Source: Symsagittifera roscoffensis (taxonomy: Eukaryota > Xenacoelomorpha > Acoela > Convolutidae). From it: a DNA stretch of 64,000 nucleotides. A model generated the notes under the pieces. It ran no database searches, was not told the DNA's origin, and saw nothing but the letters and a program-made list of their open reading frames with translations. Shown here piece by piece: positions 37,661-49,421 of this stretch; the first letter of the stretch is position 1, and each line of letters starts with the position of its first letter. Location: assembly GCF_963678635.1 (NCBI RefSeq), contig NC_087064.1, positions 31,286,369 to 31,350,368 on the forward strand, given 5' to 3'. Both the position numbers and the translations under genes were made by a program.

Positions 37661-38246
37661 CGGACCTCGATCCGGGTGCTACCTGCCAATGGAAGAGGTG
37701 TCTTCCCAGTGAAGGAAATAGATTGTGAAAATGCCAGCTGTTGTCAATGGTAAATTTTTCCTCGACGAGTCCAGACGCCTGCTCAGTCTGCAACTTCAGG
37801 AACATACGTGTGCTGCAGCACATAGTAGGACCAGTCGATGGTAGACTTTGAAGCAGTACATTGACAACTGGACCGAAAGCAAAGCTTTGTTCCGATTAAG
37901 GCTTACGCGCAATTCTTTGAGCCTACGCACACGAACAACGTGGCTTCTTTTGTTACCAGAGGATTTCCATGCGAAATTATTAAATTTAGATGCATTCCTT
38001 GTGTACGGATTTTGACCAAAATTTGCAACATTTTGAATCTGTTACACTTTTATAATTTTATTTCAAATCTTCGGATCTTTTACCGCTCCAACAGAAACTT
38101 GTTATTACTGAGTGGTTTGAATGAACTGACTGAAAATGGAGTAGACAGTCCATGCTGTCTCACTTATCAGAAATTCCACCTCAAAATTTGCTTGCAAAAC
38201 ATCAGTATGCGGGTTTCAGAAATTCTACCAGCTCTCTAACCCTATC

Positions 38247-38247
38247 G

Positions 38248-38290
<43 letters not shown>
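38247..38290. repeat. (CT)n microsatellite
   Basis: About 40 bases of CT dinucleotide starting at CTCTCCTCTCTCTC and ending at CTCTGTC. Confidence 0.95.
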
Positions 38291-38291
<1 letters not shown>

Positions 38292-38867
38292 AGGACTCAA
38301 AACTGTCCAGCTATTTCGTCAAAACTTATTATTGCAATCAAAGATTATTATTAGTGCCATTCATTCATTCATTAATGCCCATTTCAAACCTGTACTTCTA
38401 TCATTTGTGCCTAAATTTGAGTCTGGCTTGAGCACAAAACTTATTAGTGCCGATTTTGAAAAAAAAAACTCCGTTAATTCATAAATTCATGTCTGCCCCC
38501 TTTGCCATTGTAGTACATCATTTGAGCCACAAACCGTGACTTTATCAATTACTTTCGTACCATTATGTTCAACAATTGTGCAAGGACTTGTTGTGTATTT
38601 CAAAAAACAGTAGAACTAAAACTCACAAGCAAGTTTTTCAGGATTGAGTAAAAGTTCATGGCCCTGAGTTATGGCCCTGACAAAACCTGATAATTGTTAT
38701 TGATATTCAGACCAACGGGTGTCGTTAATCATGCGCCCAAATGTCTAAGTTAATTTATGGCTCTAACTAAACGCAAAATAAAACTTCACACACTACGGCC
38801 TCATAAGGACCAACAAGTGATGTTCTTCTGCGTTCTCAAAAATTGTAGAAGTTACTATCCTCACTAT

Positions 38868-39012
38868 TCATGACATGAATTGTCTCACATTAATTATAGA
38901 AAAATGCGGTGAAATCTTTTAATAATCGCATGATTTGTTCCGAACTAATGAGTAATAAATTTGACTTCAACAAAGTGACTTTTAAGACATCTTCATCAAA
39001 TTGTCTTGAATA
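38868..39012 (+). repeat. Direct repeat (upstream copy) flanking the Pao fragment
   Basis: About 130-145 bases, from TTCATGACATGAATTGTCTC to AATTGTCTTGAATA, recur at 41219-41352 and 46272-46405. This copy contains about 14 additional bases (around TTTTAAGACATC). The Pao pol fragment lies between the first two copies. Confidence 0.8.
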
Positions 39013-39013
39013 T

Positions 39014-41118
39014 TTGGCGACCACGATAATTGACAAATGGGTCGACCAATGCAAACAAGTACCCCCTGTTAGGCTGCCGCGCTTACTTGGTCCACAGCTG
39101 TCACCCAGTGATATACAGCTTCATGTTTTCTGCGACGCGTCGCAAGACGCAATGGCTACGTGTATCTACTTCCGAACTGCTTGTAGCTCTGGCATACACG
39201 CTACTTTTTTCATTGGCAGAACAAAGGTAGCACCACTGAACCTAGAGAGCATTCCTAAACTGGAATTACAAGCCGCCTTTATGGGTGCTCGGCTATGCAA
39301 GTTCGCTACTGATGAAATGCGATTAAAGCCCCACTCCACTCACTTTTGGACGGATAGCACTACTGTTTTGTCCTGGAACGCATCACCTGGTAAACTGAAA
39401 ACTTACTGCGCAAACAGAGTTGGTGAAATACTTACTTTATGCAAAGCCTCACAATGGAAACACATCCCTGGTAGACTCAACCCAGCAGACAGTGCTACAC
39501 GGAGAATTGAACTTAAAGACGTAGCAAAGCTCTGGTTGGATGCACCACAATTTCTACTCAACAATGAGCCTATTTGGGGGCTCAACGAAATAATGGAACA
39601 AAGTAATGCTACAACGGTTAGCCCCTAAAACTACACCCTTAATCGATTCTTCCAGGTTTTCGGACTGGTTTCGATCAGCTCGGGTCACAGCTCGGGTTAT
39701 AGTTTTTGTCGATACACTGAAGGGAAACGGTAAACGTTCTACCACTATGGAAGACCTAGAAAAAGCTAAGCTCCTCCTCTATCAACAACACCAGCAAGAA
39801 ACTTTTGGTGACACCTACAACCAAATACGAACCAAGCAGCAAGTTGAAAACAAAGACAAACTGCAACAGCTGTCACCTTTACTCGACAACGGTATTATTC
39901 GCGCGCGAGGACGACTACGAAACTCACCTTTACCGGACGCAACAAAGCATCCAATAATTCTTAACGCAAAAGACCCAATTGTGCGCATGATGATCGAGAG
40001 CGCTCATCGCCGCTGCATGCATCACGGCGCTGAGTACACTCGCAACTCCCTGCAACAAAATTTTGTCAGCTTTGGGCTCCGAAAAACACTCAGACAGATA
40101 AGACATAACTGCTTTCTCTGCAGAAGATTCCAAGGCAGAGGGCTACATCCACTCATGGCCGACTTGCCGCCAACTTGTCTCGAGGATCCGTCTGACGACC
40201 CATTTCCGTTCAAAAACACAGGAATTGACTATATCGGGCCCTTCTACATAGCAACAAAGGATACAACTGAAAAAAGCTATATTTGCCTCTTCACATGCCT
40301 CTCTACTCGCGCGGTTCACCTGGAATCGATAGAGAACCTTACTACGAACAACAGTATAACGGCAACTAGACGTTTCATTGCTAGGAGAGGCACACCTAAG
40401 CTTTTAATCTCCGACAACGCTACTTACTTCGTCGGCGCGCGTAAACAACTACGCTCAGAACCAATCAACTTCAACGAAACCACCCTGACTGAAATGCTAC
40501 AAATCCACAAAGTTGAATGGCGCCTAAATCCTCCGGCTGCCCCCCCCCCCATTTTGGCGGCGTGTGGGAGCGACTCATCTCAATGATAAAACGAGCATTC
40601 TTACTAAATCTCGATTCTGATCGACTATCGAGAGATCTATTTGCTACTATCGTAGCCGAGACCGAGGCAATCCTCAACTCAAGCCCGCTAACTCATGTCA
40701 GTAGTGACCTTGACGACGACCTTCCACTGACATCCAACCACTTCTTAATGGGTAGTCCATTCGTCTACGCTCCAGCAGCAGCCTTCTACGAATCATCTAC
40801 CAATAAACTGTCCAACAAGTCCTGAAAGCGAGCAAAAGATAGACTTGACAGCTTCTGGAGGCGTCTACTTAAAGAGTACGCTCCGACTCTCATCAGAAGG
40901 ACTAAATGGACGCAACCCGAGGAACCACTCGAAAAAGATGACCTCGTGTGGATACTTGAGGACTTTACACCACGAGGCATCTGGCCACTGGGTCGAGTGT
41001 TAGAAGTTTTTACCGGCTCGGATGGCATCGCGCGCTCGTGTAAACTGAAAACAACCCAAGGTACTTTAACGAGACCAGCGGTGAAACTTGCCCTCGTAAC
41101 CCCAAAAAAGAAGATTTA
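39014..41118 (+). pseudogene. BEL/Pao retrotransposon pol fragment (RNase H and integrase)
   Basis: The plus strand encodes the downstream half of a BEL/Pao pol. About 39014-39625 holds the RNase H domain (LHVFCDASQDAMATCIYFR, TDSTTVLSW, HIPGRLNPADSATR). In another frame, 39606-40586 holds the integrase with a zinc-binding His/Cys pattern (HRRCMHHG ... CFLC) and the first two catalytic acidic motifs (GIDYIGPF, ISDNATYF). After a run of C at about 40540-40550 the frame changes again, and 40551-41118 carries the Glu-containing GVWERLI motif and the C-terminal region to a TAA. There is also an in-frame TGA at 40823-40825. Protease and reverse transcriptase are absent upstream. Two frame changes, one stop and the missing 5' half make this a dead fragment. 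Confidence 0.85.
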
Positions 41119-41218
41119 AGACCACTTTAATTGTTTTACAACAACAACAACAAAAAAAACTTGGCTCAACTCCTTCCCTTTCGGTTCCAAATAAGATCTC
41201 CCTCCCCCGAGGATATCC

Positions 41219-41352
41219 ATGACATGAATTGTCTCACATTAATTATAGAAAAAAGAGGTAAAATCTTTTAATAATAGCATGATTTGTTCCGAACTAATGA
41301 GTAATACATTTGACTTCAACAAAATGATCATCAAATTGTCTTGAATACTTAC
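41219..41352 (+). repeat. Direct repeat (downstream copy) flanking the Pao fragment
   Basis: Matches 38868-39012 except for a ~14-base gap and a few substitutions, and recurs at 46272-46405 because of the large duplication. With the upstream copy it brackets the Pao pol fragment. Confidence 0.8.
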
Positions 41353-41414
41353 TTTACATTCCTCACTTTATCCACTCACATTTTACCTCTATTTTCGTTC
41401 TGAAATTATGTCAG

Positions 41415-42660
41415 AATTTGCCCGTCCAATATCAAAATTTTCGATTCAAGGCTGTAACTGTTGACCGATTCAAGGATGAGAGCCTTGAACCTATGGTTCA
41501 TTTTCTTCCGCTTTGTCAAACAGATCACCAGGTGAGCTTGAATTTTCAAAATAATACAAAGCTAAAAAGTTTAAAGTTATTGTCATAAAGTTCCGGCTGC
41601 TTTATTGAGTGCACTACCGTTTTATATTCATTTAACTTCATATTTTATGCCAAATCATAAAATAAGATAACTTTCAATACTTCAACCGACGTAGACGAAA
41701 CGGATGCCCTTACTGTCACTCTCGTTCCGGCAGGTTACTGCCCAGGTTCAAGGTTGTTCCTAGTTTCCAAAGAGATATCTGTTTTATTTATTGGCGACTT
41801 CATAAGGCAAGTAGGTCTTAATAAGCAAATAATTCTTCTTTTTGTCATTTCACAAGAATCTGCTGTTCAGAACTTTGATAACATTTATCTCCATACAACT
41901 TTTGCAAATTAGATTCCAATTTTTTTTGGAAGAGCTGTCTTTTAACCATCTTTGAAAACAAGTTGAACTGGCTCTCTTGATTCCAAAATAATGTCGTCCG
42001 TTTTTAAAACAAAACTTGCTACGGCTAAGAGTTTTTGATAAAACATTTTACACTCAGATCGAACATTAAAGTTCTGGTATCAATATCTAGAATAAACTGT
42101 ACAAGTTCTCCCGTCATTTCAATATTGGCTGATTTTAGACGCTGAGAGTACTAAAATCCTTTTCAGCAAGCCGTCGTCTGCGTCTAATAACCTTAAATTG
42201 CCCTATAATTGAGAGCTATTTGGTGCTGTTATTCTTCTCACTCTTTGGTTGGCGAAACAATTGATTGCGTTTCTTGTCCTTTAAATCGAAAGTTTAACAT
42301 CCTTCGTTTGTCTGGATAAAAATAACTGTCTTGAGTCTGTGAAAGCTTCAATTCCTAATACGCTTAAAAGTCTGAAACAGTTTACATCAAACAATGTGGG
42401 TAAAATGTTGTGGAACGAGAACATTAAATTCAATATAAAAGGTAAACCTAAAGTTTGTTCAGAAAATATTTCAAAAAAAGACCAGAATGTGTATAACAGC
42501 AGTAGGGACCGGAATCCCTGCAGCCAGTGAAACAACCGAGGCGCACTGCTGAGGGCGAAGAGTTTTTGGGCGGGGATACACTAACTACTGAAAACGAAAT
42601 AGCTGAGGAGATAGAACATAGAAAAACCAAAAAATTGATGAAATTGCTCAATAAAATTTC
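41415..42660 (+). pseudogene. Artemis/SNM1C-like nuclease relic, copy 1
   Basis: Exon-like pieces of a metallo-beta-lactamase/beta-CASP DNA-repair nuclease. 41415-41531 (donor CAG|GTGAGC) reads VTVDRFKDESLEP then FLPLCQTDHQ, aligning with the Artemis N-terminus. About 41667-41810 reads LTVTLVPAGYCPGSRLFL then VLFIGDF. 41857-41909 reads NFDNIYLHTTFAN. About 42294-42530 reads SLTSFVCLDKNNCLESVKAS and a basic tail. A last frame to 42671 ends LMKLLNKISNHT. In the family, metal is bound by HxHxDH, the His of the PAGHCPG motif, the Asp of GDF and the Asp of LDTTF. Here the first two His are Leu and Gln, the third is Tyr and the last Asp is His. The segment between exons 1 and 2 and most of the beta-CASP domain are missing. 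I infer a pseudogene. Confidence 0.65.
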
Positions 42661-43184
42661 AAATCACACTTAACCTGCTTTTTGAAATGTAATTTTTTTT
42701 GATCAACTTGATCGAACTGACCAATTTAATTTATAACTAAAATTTTGTACTTTTTCCTTGTGAATTGTTCTTCCTCGTATTTAAGTTTTCTGTTTTAGTT
42801 TTAATAAAAAAAAAGATTTTTAACCCAGTTGATCAGTTTTCAAAAAATACAATCGGGCCGTCCTTTAACCCAAATTTAATTCTCACCTTGTAACCATCTC
42901 ATCTAAAATTAAGATGGTGATTTCTGAAAACCAAATACTGAACCAGATAATGATTTCAATTGGTGACTGTGTTTCCAAATAGCCTGGAAAATTGAAGAAA
43001 CTCCTCAGTTGAGAAAAGTTTTTGCGTGATCGATTCTAAAAAGTGACAAACACCAATTTAGTTAAACATTGTTTTCGATGTTTTTTCATAGATTCCGCTA
43101 AAAATGGTTAAGCCCTTGCTTTTAAATCCCGCATTGCTACAAATAATAATTCCAGCTCTACCTTCTAATTGTTCAAATGTAAGT

Positions 43185-43415
43185 GCAAAAAAAAATTGCG
43201 GATTCCATTTACATTTTGCGGACTTCAATTACATATTGGACTCCAGGTCAATTAGCTATCAGTGCATATTGCACAATCCGCAAAAAAAACGGGCCGAGAA
43301 AATTTACTTTACAGAAATTTGAACGCGGAATCCACAGAAGTTTTGTAAGTGGAATCCACTTACATTTTCGAACATGTTAAAGTTTATGTCTCTGGAATCC
43401 AGTGCATACTTTTGC
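43185..43415. repeat. GGAATCCA motif cluster in copy 1
   Basis: Contains GCGGATTCCATTTACA, GCGGAATCCACAGAAG, GTGGAATCCACTTACA and CTGGAATCCAGTGCA, the same kind of words as at 8560-9000. It recurs in the second duplication copy at about 48237-48467. Confidence 0.5.
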
Positions 43416-44159
43416 CTGGTAATTGAAACAACAGACCAAATATGATAATCCTCATTGACCAGATCAAGGTCAAAAAGACACTTCGGTCCACTGGTTACAC
43501 CAGAAGACGAGAAACAGGTAAGAGATTGTGCTAAAGATTTTTACGAGCTGGCTCAGGAAAAATTCTTGACCACCAGATTGGGAAGTCTTAAAAACACTAA
43601 AAAATTGGTTATTACTTAATATAAAAGGAACATGAATTCTTATTTAAGTTTGAACAAACCAGAGGAAGCATCAACAATTCAAAAAAGAGCAAAATAAAAT
43701 TCAATCAAAATTTCTTCATTTATGTTTAGAACACCTTAATTTCCGTCAATGATATTTATAGCAGTATTATTTGGACTTCAATTTTGAATAGTTGAATAGT
43801 GAATAGTTTGTTGAAAGTATTATAACGTAATTTTGTTGAGTGTGTTTATAAAAGTTTTTTTGATGTAATTTGGTCTTCAATTCGTATCGACAGATTCTCT
43901 TTATTTCATTTCTCTATTGCATTGATGAACTTCCAGCTAAATTTCTAATAAATTTTCATAACAACTTCCAGAGATTCAAAATTAGTGCAGGATTTTTTGA
44001 AGTTTTTTTTGAATAGAATTACGGTTCCTTCTAGTTTTTGATACCATCAAATATGATTATAAAAATTTTATTACTAACAACCATATCTGCTACTATTGCT
44101 ACCAATATCAGAAAAAAAACCTAAAATTTTTATTGTAAACTTGACTATTTTATGATCAG

Positions 44160-44295
44160 ACACTTTGAGATCTATTGAGACTAAGAGATAAGAGTAAGAT
44201 TAGATCGGTATTAAATGAAATGAGAAGTTGCGCGAACCTATCCGGCTGAACATAGATAGCATGACAAACAGACGGTTTCCTCTATTTCAACTTGT
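44160..44295 (-). repeat. LTR-like block (inverted relative to 5.9 kb)
   Basis: The reverse complement shares about 110 bases with 5925-6035 (CCGTCTG, GCTATC, CCGGATAG, GCAACTTCT, AATACCGATCT). It is repeated at 49212-49347 by the large duplication. Confidence 0.5.
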
Positions 44296-44369
44296 TCTAT
44301 TAGATAGCCTATCAGTCCCATCTCAAGTTTGCATGCTAACTCTTCTCAAAATATACAAGATTTCTGGCA

Positions 44370-44830
44370 TCAGCGAAAAGCCTTGAATGTTCCGACTGCC
44401 TTATAGTGTCTTTGAGGCCGCGTTTACTTTTTTTAAAAATAGATAAAATGTTCAAAAGGAAAAGAAACAATTTAAAATTCCTCCCTTACACACTACGTAA
44501 AGAACAAAATAATAAATTTTGCATTTAGTAACGTATTACTTAGACCAAATAGAACACCTCAAATTAAGACGAATTAATCTCCGCTTTTTTAAGACGAATT
44601 AATCTCCGCTTACGCGTTAATAGTACAAAACATATCTCGCGGTCAAATAGGTCAAACTGGCGATCTTTAAATTCCAATAACTTTACAAATAGTAATCACA
44701 GGTGAAATAGCGTTTAAATTTTGGTCTTCGGACAACAATACCTTTTGAATGATTTGAAAAATAAATCCATCAAAAGTTGTTAGTTAAGGATCGAAATTTG
44801 TCAGGGGAAAAACCACCCGGATCACATACT
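44370..44830 (+). repeat. MITE family B copy
   Basis: Starts near GGCATCAGCGAAAAGCCTTG and AATGTTCCGACTGCCTTA. It continues through AGACGAATTAATCTCCGC, TTACGCGTTAATAG, AACATATCTCGCGG, CCAATAACTTTACAAATAG and TTTGTCAGGGGAAAAAC. The same order of words is seen at 52.8, 54.3 and 55.8 kb. Its duplicate lies at 49422-49882. The element has no coding capacity. Confidence 0.7.
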
Positions 44831-44994
44831 TTGTCATTTTCTGCGAAAGTCCAATAAAAAACAGATTCGATCGTAGGATAGCCAATCAGTCAGCTAGTCA
44901 GCCTATGTGGTTCTAGTACTGCTCTATTCTTCTTAAGACGATTTATCCACAAGGAAAAGGATCAACATCCCGGGTTGACCTCCATACACCGAAA

Positions 44995-45617
44995 ATGCTT
45001 ATCATACAATTCCATACATCAAGTGTGTGGGAAAATGCTTGTCATACAATTTTCATAAAATTTCTAAAAATGGTTGAAAACTGGTATAAACTCTTTTCTG
45101 TGGCTGTTTGATTCTAATAAAACAATCTGGTGATAAAAAATCTGGAGGTTTTCGTTTTTTGAAAAAAATGCTTATCATACAATTCCCATATATGAAAATT
45201 GTATGACTGGCATTTTTTTGATGGCGACACAAAAAATTTTTCAAGCAGTTTTGAAAATTTGGCCCAAAAATTTTTCGTTTTTTTTTCAACCGCAAATCGA
45301 TTTTCGTACGCAAACAAACATTTTTCAAAAAAAAAATTTTGCATGCAAAATTTAATATTTTGTGTGCATAACGTAGTCCTGGATACGATAAAATTGGCTT
45401 TGACTTTCTTTTCACTTAATTTTTTTTTTTCAAAAACGCTGAAAATTCCTTTTTCTTTTGTATGGGGTGTTAATGTACGCCTTGATCAATGTCTGATAAT
45501 TTGAAAATTCAAAAGTTTAATATAATCATCATTAATAAATTTTGCCAAAAAATAAAAGTTTGTTACTTTTGTTATATCAATTGTGAAAGACAGCCAAATT
45601 CAGGTCGTTTTCTATGC
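44995..45617 (-). mobile_element. MITE A copy truncated by the duplication junction
   Basis: Homologous in reverse orientation to the right part of the element at 7425-8185, including the hairpin words near 45175-45205 and the frame at 45053-45415. At 45617 the element stops abruptly and Pao integrase sequence begins. The second duplication copy continues into the rest of the element, which shows that this truncation was made by the duplication. Confidence 0.75.
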
Positions 45618-46171
45618 ATTTTGGCGGCGTGTGGGAGCGACTCATCTCAATGATAAAACGAGCATTCTTACTAAATCTCGATTCTGATCGACTATCGAGA
45701 GATCTATTTGCTACTATCGTAGCCGAGACCGAGGCAATCCTCAACTCATGTCAGTAGTGACCTTGACGACGACCTTCCACTGACATCCAACCACTACTTA
45801 ATGGGTAGTCCATTCGTCTACGCTCCAGCAGCAGCCTTCTACGAATCATCTACCAATAAACTGTCCAACAAGTCCTGAAAGCGAGCAAAAGATAGACTTG
45901 ACAGCTTCTGGAGGCGTCTACTTAAAGAGTACGCTCCGACTCTCATCAGAAGGACTAAATGGACGCAACCCGAGGAACCACTCGAAAAAGATGACCTCGT
46001 GTGGATACTTGAGGACTTTACACCACGAGGCATCTGGCCACTGGGTCGAGTGTTAGAAGTTTTTACCGGCTCGGATGGCATCGCGCGCTCGTGTAAACTG
46101 AAAACAACCCAAGGTACTTTAACGAGACCAGCGGTGAAACTTGCCCTCGTAACCCCAAAAAAGAAGATTTA
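45618..46171 (+). pseudogene. Duplicated end of the Pao integrase
   Basis: Second copy of the pol C-terminal region, starting at the GGVWERLI codons and running to a TAA. It carries a 14-base deletion that shifts the frame and the same in-frame TGA as copy 1. With no upstream pol it is a dead fragment. Confidence 0.85.
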
Positions 46172-46271
46172 GGACCACTTTAATTGTTTTACAACAACAA
46201 CAACAAAAAAAACTTGGCTCAACTCCTTCCCTTTCGGTTCCAAATAAGATCTCCCTCCCCCGAGGATATTC

Positions 46272-46405
46272 ATGACATGAATTGTCTCACATTAATTATA
46301 GAAAAAAGAGGTAAAATCTTTTAATAATAGCATGATTTGTTCCGAACTAATGAGTAATACATTTGACTTCAACAAAGTGATCATCAAATTGTCTTGAATA
46401 CTTAC
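46272..46405 (+). repeat. Third copy of the 130-base repeat
   Basis: Counterpart of 41219-41352 in the second duplication unit. It has AACAAAGTGATCATC, sharing the G with the upstream copy at 38.9 kb where copy 1 has an A. Confidence 0.85.
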
Positions 46406-46467
46406 TTTACATTCCTCACTTTATCCACTCACATTTTACCTCTATTTTCGTTCTGAAATTATGTCAG

Positions 46468-47713
46468 AATTTGCCCGTCCAATATCAAAATTTTCGATTC
46501 AAGGCTGTAACTGTTGACCGATTCAAGGATGAGAGCCTTGAACCTATGGTTCATTTTCTTCCGCTTTGTCAAACAGATCACCAGGTGAGCTTGAATTTTC
46601 AAAATAATACAAAGCTAAAAAGTTTAAAGTTATTGTCATAAAGTTCCGGCTGCTTTATTGAGTGCACTACCGTTTTATATTCATTTAACTTCATATATTA
46701 TGCCAAATCATAAAATAAGATAACTTTCAATACTTCAACCGACGTAGACGAAACGGATGCCCTTACTGTCACTCTCGTTCCGGCAGGTTACTGCCCAGGT
46801 TCAAGGTTGTTCCTAGTTTCCAAAGAGATATCTGTTTTATTTATTGGCGACTTCATAAGGCAAGTAGGTCTTAATAAGCAAATAATTCTTCTTTTTGTCA
46901 TTTCACAAGAATCTGTTGTTCAGAACTTTGATAACATTTATCTCGATACAACTTTTGCAAATTAGATTCCAATTTTTTTTGGAAGAGCTGTCTTTTAACC
47001 ATCTTTGAAAACAAGTTGAACTGGCTCTCTTGATTCCAAAATAATGTCGTCCGTTTTTAAAACAAAACTTGCTACGGCTAAGAGTTTTTGATAAAACATT
47101 TTACACTCAGATCGAACATTAAAGTTCTGGTATCAATATCTAGAATAAACTGTACAAGTTCTCCCGTCATTTCAATATTGGCTGATTTTAGACGCTGAGA
47201 GTACTAAAATCCTTTTCAGCAAGCCGTCGTCTGCGTCTAATAACCTTAAATTGCCCTATAATTGAGAGCTATTTGGTGCTGTTATTCTTCTCACTCTTTG
47301 GTTGGCGAAACAATTGATTGCGTTTCTTGTCCTTTAAATCGAAAGTTTAACATCCTTCGTTTGTCTGGATAAAAATAACTGTCTTGAGTCTGTGAAAGCT
47401 TCAATTCCTAATACGCTTAAAAGTCTGAAACAGTTTACATCAAACAATGTGGGTAAAATGTTGTGGAACGAGAACATTAAATTCAATATAAAAGGTAAAC
47501 CTAAAGTTTGTTCATAAAATATTTCAAAAAAAGACCAGAATGTGTATAACAGCAGTAGGGACCGGAATCCCTGCAGCCAGTGAAACAACCGAGGCGCACT
47601 GCTGAGGGCGAAGAGTTTTTGGGCGGGGATACACTAACTACTGAAAACGAAATAGCTGAGGAGATAGAACATAGAAAAACCAAAAAATTGATGAAATTGC
47701 TCAATAAAATTTC
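46468..47713 (+). pseudogene. Artemis/SNM1C-like nuclease relic, copy 2
   Basis: Same exon-like pieces as in copy 1: 46468-46584, about 46720-46863, 46910-46962, and about 47347 onwards. The metal-binding His residues of the HxHxDH and PAGHCPG motifs are lost in the same way. Two differences matter. Here the fourth motif reads IYLDTTFAN, keeping the Asp that copy 1 has changed to His, so this copy is ancestral at that site. A TAA at 47515-47517 truncates the C-terminal exon, where copy 1 has a Glu codon. The shared losses mean the gene was already dead or catalytically inactive before duplication. Confidence 0.65.
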
Positions 47714-49421
47714 AAATCACACTTAACCTGCTTTTTGAAATGTAATTTTTTTTGATCAACTTGATCGAACTGACCAATTTAATTTAGAACTAAAATTTTG
47801 TACTTTTTCCTTGTGAATTGTTCTTCCTCGTATTTAAGTTTTCTGTTTTAGTTTTAATAAAAAAAAGATTTTTAACCCAGTTGATCAGTTTTCAAAAAAT
47901 ACAATCGGGCCGTCCTTTAACCCAAATTTAATTCTCACCTTGTAACCATCTCATCTAAAATTATGATGGTGATTTCTGAAAACCAAATACTGAACCAGAT
48001 AATGATTTCAATTGGTGACTGTGTTTCCAAATAGCCTGGAAAATTGAAGAAACTCCTCAGTTGAGAAAAGTTTTTGCGTGATCGATTCTAAAAAGTGACA
48101 AACACCAATTTAGTTAAACATTGTTTTCGAGGTTTTTTCATAGATTCCGCTAAAAATGGTTAAGCCCTTGCTTTTAAATCCCGCATTGCTACAAATAATA
48201 ATTCCAGCTCTAGCTTCTAATTGTTCAAATGTAAGTGCAAAAAAAAATTGCGGATTCCATTTACATTTTGCGGACTTCAATTACATATTGGACTCCAGGT
48301 CAATTAGCTATCAGTGCATATTGCACAATCCGCAAAAAAAACGGGCCGAGAAAATTTACTTTACAGAAATTTGAACGCGGAATCCACAGAAGTTTTGTAA
48401 GTGGAATCCACTTACATTTTCGAACATGTTTAAGTTTATGTCTCTGGAATCCAGTGCATACTTTTGCCTGGTAATTGAAACAACAGACCAAATATGATAA
48501 TGCTCATTGACCAGATCAAGGTCAAAAAGACACTTCGGTCCACTGGTTACACCAGAAGACGAGAAACAGGTAAGAGATTGTGCTAAAGATTTTTACGAGC
48601 TGGCTCAGGAAAAATTCTTGACCACCAGATTGGGAAGTCTTAAAAACACTAAAAAATTGGTTATTACTTAATATAAAAGGAACATGAATTCTTATTTAAG
48701 TTTGAACAAACCAGAGGAAGCATCAACAATTCAAAAAAGAGCAAAATAAAATTCAATCAAAATTTCTTCATTTATGTTTAGAACACCTTAATTTCCGTCA
48801 ATGATATTTATAGCAGTATTATTTGGACTTCAATTTTGAATAGTTGAATAGTGAATAGTTTGTTGAAAGTATTATAACGTAATTTTGTTGAGTGTGTTTA
48901 TAAAAGTTTTTTTGATGTAATTTGGTCTTCAATTCGTATCGACAGATTCTCTTTATTTCATTTCTCTATTGCATTGATGAACTTCCAGCTAAATTTCTAA
49001 TAAATTTTCATAACAACTTCCAGAGATTCAAAATTAGTGCAGGATTTTTTGAAGTTTTTTTTGAATAGAATTACGGTTCCTTCTAGTTTTTGATACCATC
49101 AAATATGATTATAAAAATTTTATTACTAACAACCATATCTGCTACTATTGCTACCAATATCAGAAAAAAAACCTAAAATTTTTATTGTAAACTTGACTAT
49201 TTTATGATCAGACACTTTGAGATCTATTGAGACTAAGAGATAAGAGTAAGATTAGATCGGTATTAAATGAAATGAGAAGTTGCGCGAACCTATCCGGCTG
49301 AACATAGATAGCATGACAAACAGACGGTTTCCTCTATTTCAACTTGTTCTATTAGATAGCCTATCAGTCCCATCTCAAGTTTGCATGCTAACTCTTCTCA
49401 AAATATACAAGATTTCTGGCA

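Larger units (their letters stand above)
40551..45617 (+). repeat. Tandem duplication, copy 1 (5067 bp)
   Basis: This segment is repeated directly as 45618-50669. It starts at ATTTTGGCGGCGTGTGGGAG immediately after the poly-C run in the Pao integrase, and ends at TCTATGC. It contains the end of the Pao integrase, a 130-base repeat, an Artemis-like pseudogene, the GGAATCCA motifs, an LTR-like block, a MITE B copy and half of a MITE A copy. Confidence 0.95.

Noticed and set aside
38909-39012. Start of the Pao pol frame at the ATG-like codon at 38909
   Set aside because: The first ~35 codons belong to the 130-base repeat that also occurs at 41.2 kb without pol, so they are not part of the retroelement.
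41857-41912. A 46-base intron between the second and third Artemis-like pieces
   Set aside because: GT and AG signals exist, but removing these 46 bases breaks the frame, whereas reading through keeps the family-matching frame, so the boundary is left open.
45053-45415. A 120-residue protein gene, duplicated at 50105-50467 and similar to 7927-8166
   Set aside because: The similarity comes from DNA homology of a non-coding inverted-repeat element. The reading frame is low-complexity Lys/Phe-rich and shows no domain.
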